The notes: generated by a model from the letters alone, not told the origin. A stretch of 64,000 bases of DNA from Alphaproteobacteria bacterium (GCA_015654635.1 JAATGP010000035.1:124001-188000); one strand, 5' to 3'. Positions 1 to 9,400 are shown, counted from the stretch's first letter. Program-made: numbers and translations.

Positions 1-2
1 TG

Positions 3-1370
3 CAGGTCGCCCTCGGCGGCGAATGGCGCTACACCATGGCGGAATACATTCCCGATATGTCGACCCGTTCGGGCGATATCGCCGGTCTCAACTCATCGGC
101 GGCCACCAAGGGCGCGATCGTCGTGCATGAAGGCTTCGGCGAAGTCCGTGTTCCCGTGCTCGCCGATCTTCCCTTCATTCAGAAGTTCACCATCAACGCC
201 GCCTTCCGTGAGTCCGGCTATAATCTGCGCCGTGCAGGGGGCGTCTTAACATGGTCGTCGGGCGCGGATTGGAAGGTGATGGATGACATCACCATCCGCG
301 GCCAGTATCAGCGTGCCATTCGTGCGCCGAACGTCAACGAACTGTTCGGCGGCCTTGCCACCAACTACGGCAGCGGCGTGGTCGATCCGTGCGGTGGTTT
401 GACCACGGCGGCGCAGCGCACGGCCGCGGTGCAAGCGATCTGCTTGGCACAGGGCGTTTCGCAGGCCAATCTGTGGACCAGTGCGGTTCAGGGCAATGGG
501 CAGCTCGTACGCTACACCACGGGCGGCAACGATCAGCTTGCACCGGAAAAGTCCGACACAATCACGTTGGGTGCGGTCATTACGCCTGAATACATTCCGG
601 GCTTGGCGTTGAGTCTCGACTTCTACAGCATCACCATCCATGGCCAGATTGCGCCCATCGGTGGCAGTCCGGCCGGCGTGCTCAACAATTGCTACCTTCC
701 TACGACGGGGACCGCGAGTGCATCGAGCCCGTATTGCACCAACATCCATCGCGTCAACGGCGACCTGACCAATGGCTATGTCGCGACCGCGAATGCCAAT
801 ATCGGCGGCACAGCCACACGCGGCCTCGATCTGGCCGGCACCTACACCTTTGAACCCGGCTTCGGTCTGTTGACGGATAGCGGCCGTTTCGACATCAGCG
901 AAAGCTGGAACTACCTGCTGACCTTCAACAACATTCCGAGCATCACGAATCCGGGTGCTGTGAGCGAATGCGCGGGCACCTACGGCAATACCTACTGTCA
1001 ATGGGAACCGATGCCATACATCAAAGGCACCCAGGACATCCGCTGGCATGACGGTCCGCTGACGGTTGGTTTGCGCTGGCGTTACATCGGTGGTGTGACC
1101 GTGGACAAGTTCCTGGTCCCGCTGCGCCAGGGCCAGGCTGTCGTTGCCTCCAGCTACACCCGGCCCTATTTGCCCGATATGAACTACTTCGACGTCTCGG
1201 CCAATTACGATATCACCGAGAACCTCACCATCTATGGCGGCATCAACAACCTGTTCTCGAAGGATCCGCCAATCATCGGCAGCGCGCAGAGCTATGCGAA
1301 CTCTTTGCCGGCGACATACGACTCCTTCGGCCGTACAACCTTCATCGGCATCACGGCGAAGACGAACTAA
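3..1370 (+). CDS. TonB-dependent receptor, C-terminal part (5' end outside window)
   Basis: Outer-membrane beta-barrel receptor for TonB/ExbBD-energised uptake, probably of a carbohydrate. The reading frame is open from the first bases, so the signal peptide, plug and early barrel strands lie left of the window; about 455 residues remain. Features typical of the family are the segment IRAPNVNELFGG, extracellular loops with paired cysteines (for example VDPCGG and AICLAQ), repeated aromatic beta-strand patterns and a final strand GRTTFIGITAKTN. The last residue is Asn rather than the more usual aromatic residue. It is followed by a hairpin terminator and a sugar permease gene, which favours a sugar ligand, but the substrate cannot be read from the sequence. 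Confidence 0.9.
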   Translation, partial: QVALGGEWRYTMAEYIPDMSTRSGDIAGLNSSAATKGAIVVHEGFGEVRVPVLADLPFIQKFTINAAFRESGYNLRRAGGVLTWSSGADWKVMDDITIRGQYQRAIRAPNVNELFGGLATNYGSGVVDPCGGLTTAAQRTAAVQAICLAQGVSQANLWTSAVQGNGQLVRYTTGGNDQLAPEKSDTITLGAVITPEYIPGLALSLDFYSITIHGQIAPIGGSPAGVLNNCYLPTTGTASASSPYCTNIHRVNGDLTNGYVATANANIGGTATRGLDLAGTYTFEPGFGLLTDSGRFDISESWNYLLTFNNIPSITNPGAVSECAGTYGNTYCQWEPMPYIKGTQDIRWHDGPLTVGLRWRYIGGVTVDKFLVPLRQGQAVVASSYTRPYLPDMNYFDVSANYDITENLTIYGGINNLFSKDPPIIGSAQSYANSLPATYDSFGRTTFIGITAKTN

Positions 1371-1397
1371 AGCCGCGGTCCATCCCGCAGCGTAAAT

Positions 1398-1436
1398 GAA
1401 CGGCCGGCGCGGGAAACTGTGCCGGTCGTTTTCTTT
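1398..1436 (+). terminator. Rho-independent terminator after the TonB receptor gene
   Basis: Arms at 1398-1408 and 1421-1431 form a GC-rich hairpin (ACGGCCGGC pairing with GCCGGTCGT, one G:T pair), followed by a T-rich run TTTTCTTT. It lies 28 bases after the receptor stop codon and before the permease gene. Confidence 0.75.
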
Positions 1437-1538
1437 GTGTACGCGGGCGCGACCTAGAGGCCTTTTCCAACAAAGCATCTTCAGTGCGCGGCGAAAAACG
1501 CATAAGCTGCAACAAAATAAAAGACACAGGGAACGAAC

Positions 1539-2768
1539 GTGGCGATTGATATGGTGACCGGTACCAAACCGGCGCGATCCTATGCGGGTCCTTTGGCGCT
1601 CGCGATAAGCTGTTTTTTGATTTGGGGTTTGGCCTATGGCCTCTTGGATGTGCTGAACAAGCATTTCCAGGATACGCTGCATGTCTCCAAGGCGGGTTCG
1701 TCCTGGCTGCAGATCGCCTATTTCGGCGCTTATCTGGTGTGGAGCATTCCGGCTGGCATGGTGCTGCAGGCACGGGGCTTCAAATTCGGTATCGTTGCCG
1801 GGCTGACGATTACTGCGGCCGGTGCGTTTCTCTTCGTGCCTTCCGCACAATTCGCAAGCTTTCCCTATTTCGTGCTCAGCATGTTTGTGCTCGCCACGGG
1901 TTTGTGCGTGTTGGAGACGGCGGCAGATACCTATGTGAGTGTGCTCGGCGCTCCAGAGGATGCGCCCAAACGGCTCAATCTCGCACAATCGTTCAATGCC
2001 CTCGGGGTTTTTTGCGGCCCCATCATCGGCGGCTCACTATTCTTCAATGATGCCGTGGCGCGGGCACTGGGTGGCGCGCAGCAATCCGTGCAGGTCACCT
2101 ATCTCATCATCGGTATCGCGGTGCTGGGCTTTGCCTTCTTCGTCACGCGCTCCTGGGTCCCCGAAATCCAGCCAGCAAGCCACGAGAGTGCTATTGCAGG
2201 CGGCCCGGCAAAGCCCTTGCTGTCGCAACATCACTTTGTCTTCGGCTTCATCACCCAATTCATCTATGTCGGCGCCCAGGTCGGCGTATATGCCTTCTTC
2301 CTCAACCAAGCGACGGAGACTTGGCACGGCATGACGACGCGATCGGCGGCATATCTGTTTTCGGCAGGCGTGCTCGCTTATTTGGTTGGCCGCTTTGTGA
2401 CCACGGTGCTGATCCTCAAAATCTCGCCGCGTGTTATTTTGACGATTTATGGCCTTGCCTGCGTCGCCTTCTGCCTCATCGCCGCGGCGGGAATCGACAA
2501 ACTCTCGGCACTGGCGCTGATTCCGGTGTTCTTCTTCATGGGTACGATGTTTCCCACCATTTTCACCCTTGGCATTGCCGATCTGGGCGCCAACACCAAG
2601 CAGGCGTCATCGATCATGGTGATGGCCATCGGCGGCGGGTTGTTGCTACCTTATCCGATGGGTCTGATCGGCGATCACTACGGCATGCCCGCCGCATTTC
2701 TCTTGCCCGCAGGGGGATTCTTGCTGGTGGCGTGGTATGGCTGGAAGGGTTCGCGCATTCGCGGATAA
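1539..2768 (+). CDS. FHS/FucP-like MFS sugar:proton symporter
   Basis: Inner-membrane major-facilitator permease of the fucose/glucose/galactose:H+ symporter branch. The 409-residue protein shows about twelve hydrophobic segments. FucP-type signatures are the N-terminal ISCFLIWGLAYGLLDVLNKHFQ and the ETAADTYV...RLNLAQSFNALG block around residues 127-160. The GTG start at 1539 has CAGGGA a few bases upstream; an in-frame ATG at 1551 is the alternative. Its position after a TonB receptor suggests that the two act in series, outer then inner membrane, although a terminator separates them. The sugar is not determined. Confidence 0.85.
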   Translation: MAIDMVTGTKPARSYAGPLALAISCFLIWGLAYGLLDVLNKHFQDTLHVSKAGSSWLQIAYFGAYLVWSIPAGMVLQARGFKFGIVAGLTITAAGAFLFVPSAQFASFPYFVLSMFVLATGLCVLETAADTYVSVLGAPEDAPKRLNLAQSFNALGVFCGPIIGGSLFFNDAVARALGGAQQSVQVTYLIIGIAVLGFAFFVTRSWVPEIQPASHESAIAGGPAKPLLSQHHFVFGFITQFIYVGAQVGVYAFFLNQATETWHGMTTRSAAYLFSAGVLAYLVGRFVTTVLILKISPRVILTIYGLACVAFCLIAAAGIDKLSALALIPVFFFMGTMFPTIFTLGIADLGANTKQASSIMVMAIGGGLLLPYPMGLIGDHYGMPAAFLLPAGGFLLVAWYGWKGSRIRG

Positions 2769-2826
2769 GTGCGCAGGCCCATTGTCTGCGGCTGCAAAAT
2801 AATGGCGGCGCTTGCAATGGGAGAAA

Positions 2827-2864
2827 CCGCCGGTCCCAGGGGGTCGGAGAGACCGGCGGCTTTT
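2827..2864 (+). terminator. Rho-independent terminator after the FucP-like gene
   Basis: A perfect 9-bp stem, CCGCCGGTC at 2827-2835 and GACCGGCGG at 2851-2859, with a 15-base loop, is followed by CTTTT. It ends the permease transcription unit. Confidence 0.85.
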
Positions 2865-3176
2865 GTGGCCTGATTCGGAAGACACACCATTAACGCGATG
2901 CTTCCATCGTGATCACCCGCCACGCAACCATTATAAGGACCGTAAAACCGCATAGGCAGCGTCGGAATCTACTCACGACTGCTTTAAACGCAGCTATGTG
3001 CGGTCCGGCTGTGTAGAATCCGAAACTGCCGGTTTTGGCCCGCCAGCGCCAGATTGCAGCGCCGTGTGAAAAACGTCACGCGCGGGCGGGATAATGACCG
3101 GCGTGAAGACCGTACCGGGCCGCGTCGGACGAACGCTTAATCCCTTGGAGCGCTGGCTCAGGCGTTGGAGCACAGT

Positions 3177-3290
3177 TGGGAGTTTCGGCGAATGGCGATA
3201 GTAGCGCACCGGCAGGCCGTCGCGCACTTTGCGGATTTGTTCTTCGACCAGATGATAATTGTCGAGCGGTCCCTCGGCGGCTGGGCCGCT
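3177..3290 (-). pseudogene. Remnant of a cyclic beta-1,2-glucan synthase-like gene (NdvB/ChvB family)
   Basis: Read on the minus strand, this stretch encodes a segment beginning SGPAAEGPLDNYHLVEEQ and running through IRKVRDGLPVRYYRHSPKLP. From memory, this resembles the start of the NdvB/ChvB family: AAEWLLDN, then HLVEEQIREIR, then LPxGYYRxLPKLA. The frame has no convincing ATG: an in-frame stop lies near 3340 and the frame runs on to 2994 with no further similarity. The expected continuation (GPLAGYPRV and nearly 3000 more residues) is absent. I read it as a decayed fragment left by a deletion. Chance similarity is the alternative. Confidence 0.5.
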
Positions 3291-3331
3291 CAGAGGAGCA
3301 TAGCGCCTGAGCAGCGAGAGTCCCGCACGCC

Positions 3332-3577
3332 CTAATCTTCAAATTGTGCCGGTAATCGGCCTGTTTTGAAGATAATAACGGGTTCATCGTCATAATCGCC
3401 CAGTTCCTGATCGCCGGAACTCGAAAACGCCACCACGCCAAGTTTATTTTCGGCCAGCCTTTCGGCGGTGCGAAGCGCTGTTTCCGCCGATTTACACGGA
3501 ACCGGCGGATCGGCCTTCAGGCGGTTGCCCTTACCGGGGCCGTAGCTTTGGACGATATAGAGCGTTTGTCTTGCCAC
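3332..3577 (-). CDS. Small conserved-type hypothetical protein (about 81 aa)
   Basis: A short soluble protein starting VARQTLYIVQSY and ending GRLPAQFED. It has a regular beta-alpha-beta look: YIVQSYG, then a basic KGNRLKADPP turn, a helix SAETALRTAERLAE, and a strand KLGVVAFSSSGD followed by an acidic tail. The pattern resembles small uncharacterised alphaproteobacterial proteins. I chose GTG at 3577; the frame opens further to a TTG at 3616, but those extra residues look like out-of-frame sequence. There is no clear Shine-Dalgarno for either start. It reads toward the glucan-synthase remnant. Function unknown. Confidence 0.6.
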   Translation of the reverse strand: MARQTLYIVQSYGPGKGNRLKADPPVPCKSAETALRTAERLAENKLGVVAFSSSGDQELGDYDDEPVIIFKTGRLPAQFED

Positions 3578-3806
3578 AGTGGTCCCAATGCGATGCGTGT
3601 GTCGGTGCGCGAGCAACTTGTATTAGGCGCTTCAAAGACCTATATCCAGTCTGCGACGGCGTCCCGTCAGATGAAGCGCACTGTTGTAATTCCGAACTCG
3701 CCTTACGCGCGCCCGGCAGAGACAGACGAACTTTCAGACTGATTGTATCGTTTCTCGCCGCCCCGGCGATGGCTTGGGCGTAACTACGTGCATCAGGAAA
3801 AAAGTT

Positions 3807-4010
3807 ATGACTATCGGAACAGTGAAGTTCTTCAATTCGTCCAAGGGTTTTGGCTTTATCGCGCCGGAAGATGGCGGCAAAGACGTGTTCGTTCATGCTT
3901 CCGCCGTTGAAATGGCCGGCATGCGCGGCCTCGATGAAGGTCAGCGCGTATCGTTCGACATTCAGCCCGACGCCAAGGGCTCCAAGGCCGTCAATCTGCA
4001 GTCGGCATAA
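3807..4010 (+). CDS. CspA-family cold-shock protein
   Basis: Single-stranded nucleic-acid binding OB-fold protein of 67 residues, acting as an RNA chaperone in the cytoplasm. Both RNA-binding motifs are present: KGFGFI (RNP1, residues 13-18) and VFVHAS (RNP2). The start [10 protein letters not shown] matches the family exactly. ATG at 3807 is preceded by AGGA at 3795-3798; an upstream in-frame extension to 3774 does not resemble the family. A hairpin follows directly. It opens a run of small same-strand genes. Confidence 0.93.
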   Translation: MTIGTVKFFNSSKGFGFIAPEDGGKDVFVHASAVEMAGMRGLDEGQRVSFDIQPDAKGSKAVNLQSA

Positions 4011-4021
4011 GTATTGGACGG

Positions 4022-4057
4022 GGCGGTGAACGAAAGCTCACCGCCGCGCCTATCTTT
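4022..4057 (+). terminator. Terminator after the cold-shock gene
   Basis: An 8-bp perfect stem (GGCGGTGA at 4022-4029, TCACCGCC at 4038-4045) is followed after a short GC stretch by TATCTTTT. The T run is slightly displaced, so it may be leaky. Confidence 0.6.
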
Positions 4058-4090
4058 TGAAAATACGCCTCTTCCACAAGGCCCGCGATC

Positions 4091-4297
4091 ATGAGCAGCA
4101 CAGCATTTCGCCTGAGCCGCATCTATGCCGAAGGCTGGAACAAGGCGCAGCGCCTATCCGCGACCGAAGCGGACAACCTCGATATGCAGCGCGCCGCAGC
4201 GCTTAATCCCTATGCGAGCGAACCCGAAAGATCGCGTTGGAGCGAGGGTTTTGCCAAAGCCATGGGAACTGGAAACAACGAGATTTCCCTCACTTAA
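4091..4297 (+). CDS. RMF-like small protein (ribosome modulation factor family, tentative)
   Basis: A 68-residue basic protein. Its arrangement RIYAEGWNKAQ, then NPYASEPERSRWSEGFAKAM, matches the layout of ribosome modulation factor: a G-aromatic helix, then (C/N)PY, then an R-x-x-W-x-x-G(F/W) helix. In gammaproteobacteria RMF dimerises 70S ribosomes in stationary phase; the same role here is inference. ATG at 4091 is the only sensible start and the gene sits 80 bases after the cold-shock gene. The window carries a second protein with three copies of a related motif near 19.5-20 kb. Confidence 0.6.
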   Translation: MSSTAFRLSRIYAEGWNKAQRLSATEADNLDMQRAAALNPYASEPERSRWSEGFAKAMGTGNNEISLT

Positions 4298-4400
4298 GCT
4301 TTCTTCTCGACAAGCGAAGACAGAATTGGCCGGTTTTCCGTTCAGGTCTTGAGCCGCAGTTGTGCCCAAGCCGGAAACCCGCGCAAACGGGAGATTTGTG

Positions 4401-4583
4401 ATGCAAAAATTTGTTCGTTTCGGCAGGCGGCTCGCCCTTCCGTCCACAGTTGAGATTCGCCACGAACTGCGCGCTTTCTCGGCGCAGGAGGATATTCGCG
4501 AAGGCTGCGCGGCGACGGAGGGTCTCTCCTCTGGCGCCACTTGGGACGAGATCTACGCCCGTCGCGCTGGCACAAAATCCTAG
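4401..4583 (+). CDS. Hypothetical protein (60 aa)
   Basis: A small basic-then-acidic protein starting MQKFVRFGRRLALPS and ending WDEIYARRAGTKS. I do not recognise a family. ATG at 4401 lies behind GGGAG at about 4389; a longer in-frame start at 4362 has no support. It is followed after 19 bases by the next small gene on the same strand, so the two are probably co-transcribed. No membrane segment or signal peptide is visible. Confidence 0.5.
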   Translation: MQKFVRFGRRLALPSTVEIRHELRAFSAQEDIREGCAATEGLSSGATWDEIYARRAGTKS

Positions 4584-4602
4584 GCGCGGGAGAGCCCAAC
4601 CG

Positions 4603-4815
4603 ATGCCCGCGAATGTGAAAATCGGCCAGAAATGGTCGGTATGGCTCCCCAGCCGGCGGCAATGGCTGCTGACGACCGTGGTTGGCCGCGAAGACGGCAC
4701 CGCCACGCTCAAATACGACACCCGTTATGGCCTGGGTGCGGGCTTTGACGAGGATCGGGTGGAGGAAACCACCATGATCGCGGCATCCAACCGTTTCCGC
4801 TACCTTGCGCCTTAA
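4603..4815 (+). CDS. Hypothetical small protein, compact beta-type (70 aa)
   Basis: Starts MPANVKIGQKWSVWLPS. The alternating strands WLLTTVVGRE, TATLKYD and YGLGAGFDEDRVEE followed by NRFRYLAP suggest a small SH3-like beta fold, inferred from the pattern only. ATG at 4603 has GGGAGAG about 8 bases upstream. A longer open frame runs to 4411, but that part overlaps the preceding gene in another frame and is not protein-like. Function unknown. Confidence 0.6.
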   Translation: MPANVKIGQKWSVWLPSRRQWLLTTVVGREDGTATLKYDTRYGLGAGFDEDRVEETTMIAASNRFRYLAP

Positions 4816-4877
4816 GTCGCAAGGCCGCCGCGATTGACTTCCCGCGGAAAGTGGTGCGTCTCTAGCCCATAGCCCCG

Positions 4878-5024
4878 ATGATCCTTCTCGCAACCGCAAC
4901 CGCCTTCTTCGTCCTTGGAATTGGAGGGACGGTTGGAAAATTGCTGTTCGATGATTGGCGGGTTCGCCAAGCCATGCGCGCCGCCGTTCGCTTGCCGGAT
5001 GCCCCCAAACCTCCGATCGGATAA
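4878..5024 (+). CDS. Single-pass membrane peptide (48 aa)
   Basis: A very short gene whose product begins MILLATATAFFVLGIGGTVG, an N-terminal hydrophobic helix, followed by a charged tail FDDWRVRQAMRAAVRLPDAP. Its stop codon lies 3 bases before the next ATG, so translational coupling with the following gene is likely. No strong Shine-Dalgarno is visible. I infer a small inner-membrane protein of unknown function. Confidence 0.5.
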   Translation: MILLATATAFFVLGIGGTVGKLLFDDWRVRQAMRAAVRLPDAPKPPIG

Positions 5025-5027
5025 GCC

Positions 5028-5225
5028 ATGAACCGCCTGCCGAACGCGACGGATCTGACGATGCCCGAGATGGTGTCGCTGCGCTTGGTCGCCACCGGCT
5101 TCATCAGCAGAACGATTCCCAAACTGCACCAGGCACGATTGATCGAACTGGGGCTTATCCAAGCCCTGATGGGCGGCCTGATGGTGACCCCGACCGGCCG
5201 CATGGTGGCGCGTCGCATGCGCTAG
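5028..5225 (+). CDS. Hypothetical small helical protein (65 aa)
   Basis: Starts MNRLPNATDLTMPEMVSLRL and ends TPTGRMVARRMR. The predicted helix-turn-helix-like pattern (LRLVATGFISRT, HQARLIELGLIQ, then a short GGLMVTPTGRMVA wing) resembles winged-helix small proteins, but I cannot assign a family. It follows the membrane peptide gene by 3 bases and ends convergent to the transglutaminase gene on the other strand. Confidence 0.55.
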   Translation: MNRLPNATDLTMPEMVSLRLVATGFISRTIPKLHQARLIELGLIQALMGGLMVTPTGRMVARRMR

Positions 5226-5247
5226 GGTTGAATCGAAGCGGCATTCC

Positions 5248-6117
5248 CTACGAAATCTTGCTCACCGTCACCCTGACATCCATGCCCAGCAAATCCGCAG
5301 CGGCGCCAAAAAAGCTGCCGCTGATTGGAACGGCTTGGCGAATATCGCGCACGCAGGCGACCGGGATCAAATTGGCGCCGCCCATGGTGCGATTGGTGGG
5401 GTCGAAGGAAATCCAGCCTGCTCCCGGCAGATAGATTTCGAGCCAGGCATGGGTCGTGCCCGAGGTGCTGCTCCAGCCCGTCTCCGCCGGTGGCACGAAG
5501 AGATAGCCGGAAATGATCCTTGCCCCGAAACCCAAATGCCGTACCGCTTCTGCCATCAAAAGCGCGATGTCGCGGCATGAGCCCGTACCGATCCCCAGGC
5601 TTTCGAGCGGGGTTTGGGTTCCTTCATCGTCCCGGGCTTGATAGGCAATCCAGCCGGTGGTGCTGGCATTGATATCCTTGAGCAGGCTCAGCGTATCGGT
5701 TGTGGGCCCGGCCACGAACGCTTCGGCCCAGCGTTTCAGCCGGTTGTCGGGGTCGGGGTATTGCGGAGTCAGCATGGCACCGAGATCGGCACGCTCATCT
5801 TCGCTATAGGCAAAGGGATAGGAATGGGCCGCCGGCGCAATCTGAAAGACCGGCCACTCGGTGGTGTAGAGTTCGAGTTCCAGGCGGCTTTCGATGGTAA
5901 GTGTCGCAGACGGTTTGTCAAAGTCCGCCCAAGCAATGGAATTGCCGAAAACATCATAAGTCCACGAAACCATGGCTGCTGGCGTGCAGGTCAGCGACGT
6001 GCTCAAGAGGCGCAGATCATGGGTGGCGCGCGGCCGCAGCATCAAGCGATGACGATGAAGCACAACCTCGCGCTGATAGCGGTACGTCGTGCTGTGCCGG
6101 ATATCGAGAATGCTCAA
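5248..6117 (-). CDS. Transglutaminase-like cysteine protease/amidase family protein
   Basis: A 289-residue protein with the bacterial transglutaminase-like N-terminal domain (HSTTYRYQREV, residues 8-18) and the transglutaminase core. The catalytic triad is visible: Cys181 (GTGSCRD), His223 (THAW) and Asp239 (FDPTN). In bacteria these domains usually act as peptidases or amidases rather than crosslinkers. No signal peptide is seen, so it is probably cytoplasmic. It is divergent from a three-gene operon that carries two more proteins of the same fold, separated by about 300 bases. Confidence 0.85.
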   Translation of the reverse strand: MSILDIRHSTTYRYQREVVLHRHRLMLRPRATHDLRLLSTSLTCTPAAMVSWTYDVFGNSIAWADFDKPSATLTIESRLELELYTTEWPVFQIAPAAHSYPFAYSEDERADLGAMLTPQYPDPDNRLKRWAEAFVAGPTTDTLSLLKDINASTTGWIAYQARDDEGTQTPLESLGIGTGSCRDIALLMAEAVRHLGFGARIISGYLFVPPAETGWSSTSGTTHAWLEIYLPGAGWISFDPTNRTMGGANLIPVACVRDIRQAVPISGSFFGAAADLLGMDVRVTVSKIS

Positions 6118-6421
6118 TGCGATCGGCTCCAGACGGGACGGCGGCAGTATAAGGGGTTAGCCGCGCATTGTTATGCAGGCGCACCGATAATTACGCCGGA
6201 ACTTTTCGAATCGTGACCCGCTTTGCCCTTTGGGGCCATTGTGATTTGCCGCCGCCTCATGGGTCTAAGGAAGCGCCCCTGCGCTGAAATTTTGCGCAGA
6301 AATCTGCCTTCCTGCCGCAAAATCCGCCATGCAAACACAATAGGGTACGCTCGTGCTTCTGCCTATTGCCAAGGCACCTTATGCGATGTGACAGTCACAG
6401 CGGTATTTATTATTGCGCCCT
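6118..6421. other. Divergent promoter region between two transglutaminase-type units
   Basis: About 300 bases between divergently read genes. Nothing protein-coding is convincing. The only structured element seen is the palindrome described at 6387-6399; the rest is AT-richer than the flanks and presumably holds both promoters. Confidence 0.5.
6387..6399. promoter_or_regulatory. Perfect palindrome, candidate operator
   Basis: TGTGAC-A-GTCACA, with 6-bp arms around one base, ends 22 bases before the ATG of the large transglutaminase/DUF2126 gene. Position and symmetry suggest a repressor site overlapping the promoter or the leader. The cognate regulator is unknown. Confidence 0.4.
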
Positions 6422-9400
6422 ATGACCATTCAGGCTGCCCTGCATCATCGCACCACCTATCGCTACGACCGGCTCATCACCTTAGGGCCCCAAATCATTC
6501 GCCTCAGGCCCGCCGCGCATTGCCGCACGCCGATCCTGTCCTACAGCCTTTCCATCAGTCCCGAGCCGCATTTCCTCAATTGGCAGCAAGATCCGCAATC
6601 GAACTGGTTGGCGCGGCTGGTGCTGCCAGAGAAGACCGACCATCTCTCGGTTACGGTCGATCTGGTGGCCGAACTCAATGTCATCAACCCCTTCGATTTC
6701 TTTTTGGAGCCGGAGGCGGAGGTTTTCCCCTTTGCCTACAATCCGGAAATCCGCAAAGACTTAAAGCCCTATTTGGAAACGGCGCGTGGCGGCAAGGCTT
6801 TCCAGCAATACTTGGCGGCCATTCCACGCGAGGAAAAACCGACCACCGCTTTCCTCTTCGAGATCAATGCGCGGCTGCAGCACGACATTGCCTATACCAT
6901 CCGCATGGAGCCGGGCATTCAATCGCCCGATCAAACCCTCGATCTTGGTTCCGGCTCTTGCCGCGATTCGGCTTGGCTGTTGGTGCAGCTCCTGCGCCAT
7001 CTGGGACTGGCGGCACGTTTTGCCTCCGGCTATCTCATTCAGCTGAAGCCCGATGTGAAGTCGCTCGATGGTCCTTCCGGCACCGAGCACGATTTCACCG
7101 ATCTGCATGCCTGGTGCGAAGTCTACCTTCCTGGCGCCGGTTGGGTCGGTCTTGATCCCACGTCGGGTCTTTTCGCGGGCGAGGGGCATATTCCACTGGC
7201 TTGCACCGCCAATCCCGCGCATGCCGCGCCCATCGATGGGGCGCTGGAAGAATGCGAGGTCAGCTTCGAATTCGACATGACGATCACCCGCGTGGTGGAG
7301 CCGCCACGTGTGACCAAGCCTTATACCGCGGACACGTGGCAAGCCATTCTGCGCCTCGGCGATTACGCAGAAGATGCATTGCGCGATGGCAACATGCGCT
7401 TGACCATGGGCGGCGAGCCGACCTTTGTTTCCATTGATGATATGGACGGCGCCGAATGGACCACCGCGGCGGTCGGCCCCAACAAGCGCGGCTTGGCCGA
7501 TACGTTGATCCGACGCCTGCAGAAGCGTTTTGCTCCTGGCGGCCTGCTGCATTACGGCCAAGGCAAATGGTATCCGGGCGAAAGTCTGCCGCGCTGGGCC
7601 TTCTCATTATATTGGCGTGGCGATGGCCAGCCGTTATGGCGCGATCCCGCGCGCATTGCCGCCGAACGCACCGACTACAAACCGGACGCTGCCGCCGCGC
7701 GCAATCTCATTACCGGCATTGCCCGTCGCCTCGACATCAACCCCGCTTATGCCGTCGATGCCTATGAAGACATCTGGTATTATGTCGGCAAGGAGCAGGG
7801 TCTGGCGCCGAATGTCGATCCGCTGGATTCCAAACTCGCCGATCCCGAGGAGCGCGCGCGGATTGCCAAGGTCTTCTCGCGCGGCATCAACAAACCGGCG
7901 GGCTTCGTGCTGCCGGTGCAGCGGTGGAATACCAAGGCTGGCCGGCGCTGGCATTCGGAGCTTTGGCCGTTGCGGGCCGGGCGCCTGCATCTCGTGCCCG
8001 GTGATTCCCCGCTGGGCTTCCGCCTGCCGCTGAATGCGTTGACTTGGCTGCCGGAAGCCGACCGTTCTTATGTGGCGCCGCCGGACCCCTTTGAAAATCT
8101 CCGGCCGATGCCCGAACGCGACGTCACGCGCCAACCCTATCTGCTTCACGCCACTCAAGCCCCGGCTTGGACGGCAAGGCTGGCGCATGTGGAGCAGGAC
8201 ACGCCTGTGGAAGGCGCCACCGTGCGCACCGCCCTCAGTGTCGAGCCGCGCGATGGCCGCCTTTGCGTCTTCATGCCGCCGACCGAGAGCGCTGCCGATT
8301 ATCTCGATCTCTTGATGGCGGTCGAAGATGCCGCCGCCGAGATCGATGCCGCCATCCATATCGAAGGGTATCCGCCGCCGCATGATCCGCGTATCAATGT
8401 CATCAAAGTAACGCCCGATCCCGGCGTCATCGAGGTCAACATCCATCCCGCTACCTCTTGGCGCGAGCAAGTGGCGATCACAGAGGCGCTCTACGAAGAA
8501 GCCCGGCTAACGCGCCTCGGCACAGAGAAGTTTCTGCTCGATGGCCGCCACACCGGAACCGGCGGCGGCAACCATATCGTGGTCGGTGCCGCCCGCCCCG
8601 ACGATAGTCCGTTCTTGCGCCGGCCGGATGTGCTCAGAAGCTTGATCGCGTTTTGGCAGAACCATCCGTCATTATCGTATCTCTTCTCGGGCCTCTTCAT
8701 CGGGCCGACATCGCAGGCGCCGCGCATCGACGAAGCCCGCCACGATTCGCTTTATGAAATGCAGATTGCCTTCGACGAAGTACCGGATCGCGATATGGGG
8801 CATATTCCGCCATGGCTGGTGGATCGCATCTTCCGCAATCTCCTCGTCGATGTCTCCGGCAACACCCATCGCACCGAGATCTGTATCGACAAGCTCTATT
8901 CGCCCGATGGCCCGACAGGACGGCTCGGCTTGGTGGAGTTTCGCAGTTTTGAAATGCCGCCGCATCCCGAAATGGCGCTGGCGCAGACCCTTCTCATCCG
9001 CGCCCTTCTCGCCTATTTCTGGAAGACGCCCTATCACGGCAAGCTGGTGCGCTGGGGCACCTCGCTGCACGACCGTATGCTGCTGCCGCATTTCGTCTGG
9101 GATGATTTTGCCGATGTGATCACTGAGTTGCGGGAAGCGGGTTTTGCCTTCGATGCGGAATGGTACCGTCCGCATTGGGCTTTCCGCTTTCCGCTTTATG
9201 GCAAGGTGCAATATGGCGGCGTCATATTGCAGCTGCGTCAGGCTCTCGAACCCTGGCATGTGATGGGGGAAGAAGGTGCCATCGGCGGCACGGTGCGCTT
9301 TGTCGATAGCTCCGTGGAGCGCTTGGAACTGAAGGCCGAAGGGCTGGTCGATGGCCGCCACAAGATTCTCGTCAATGGCCGCGAAGTGCCGCTGAAGCCG

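Noticed and set aside
246..1988. 580-residue antisense open frame opposite the TonB receptor and permease
   Set aside because: High-GC third-position bias opens the opposite strand; the sense strand has clear family motifs and the antisense product has none.
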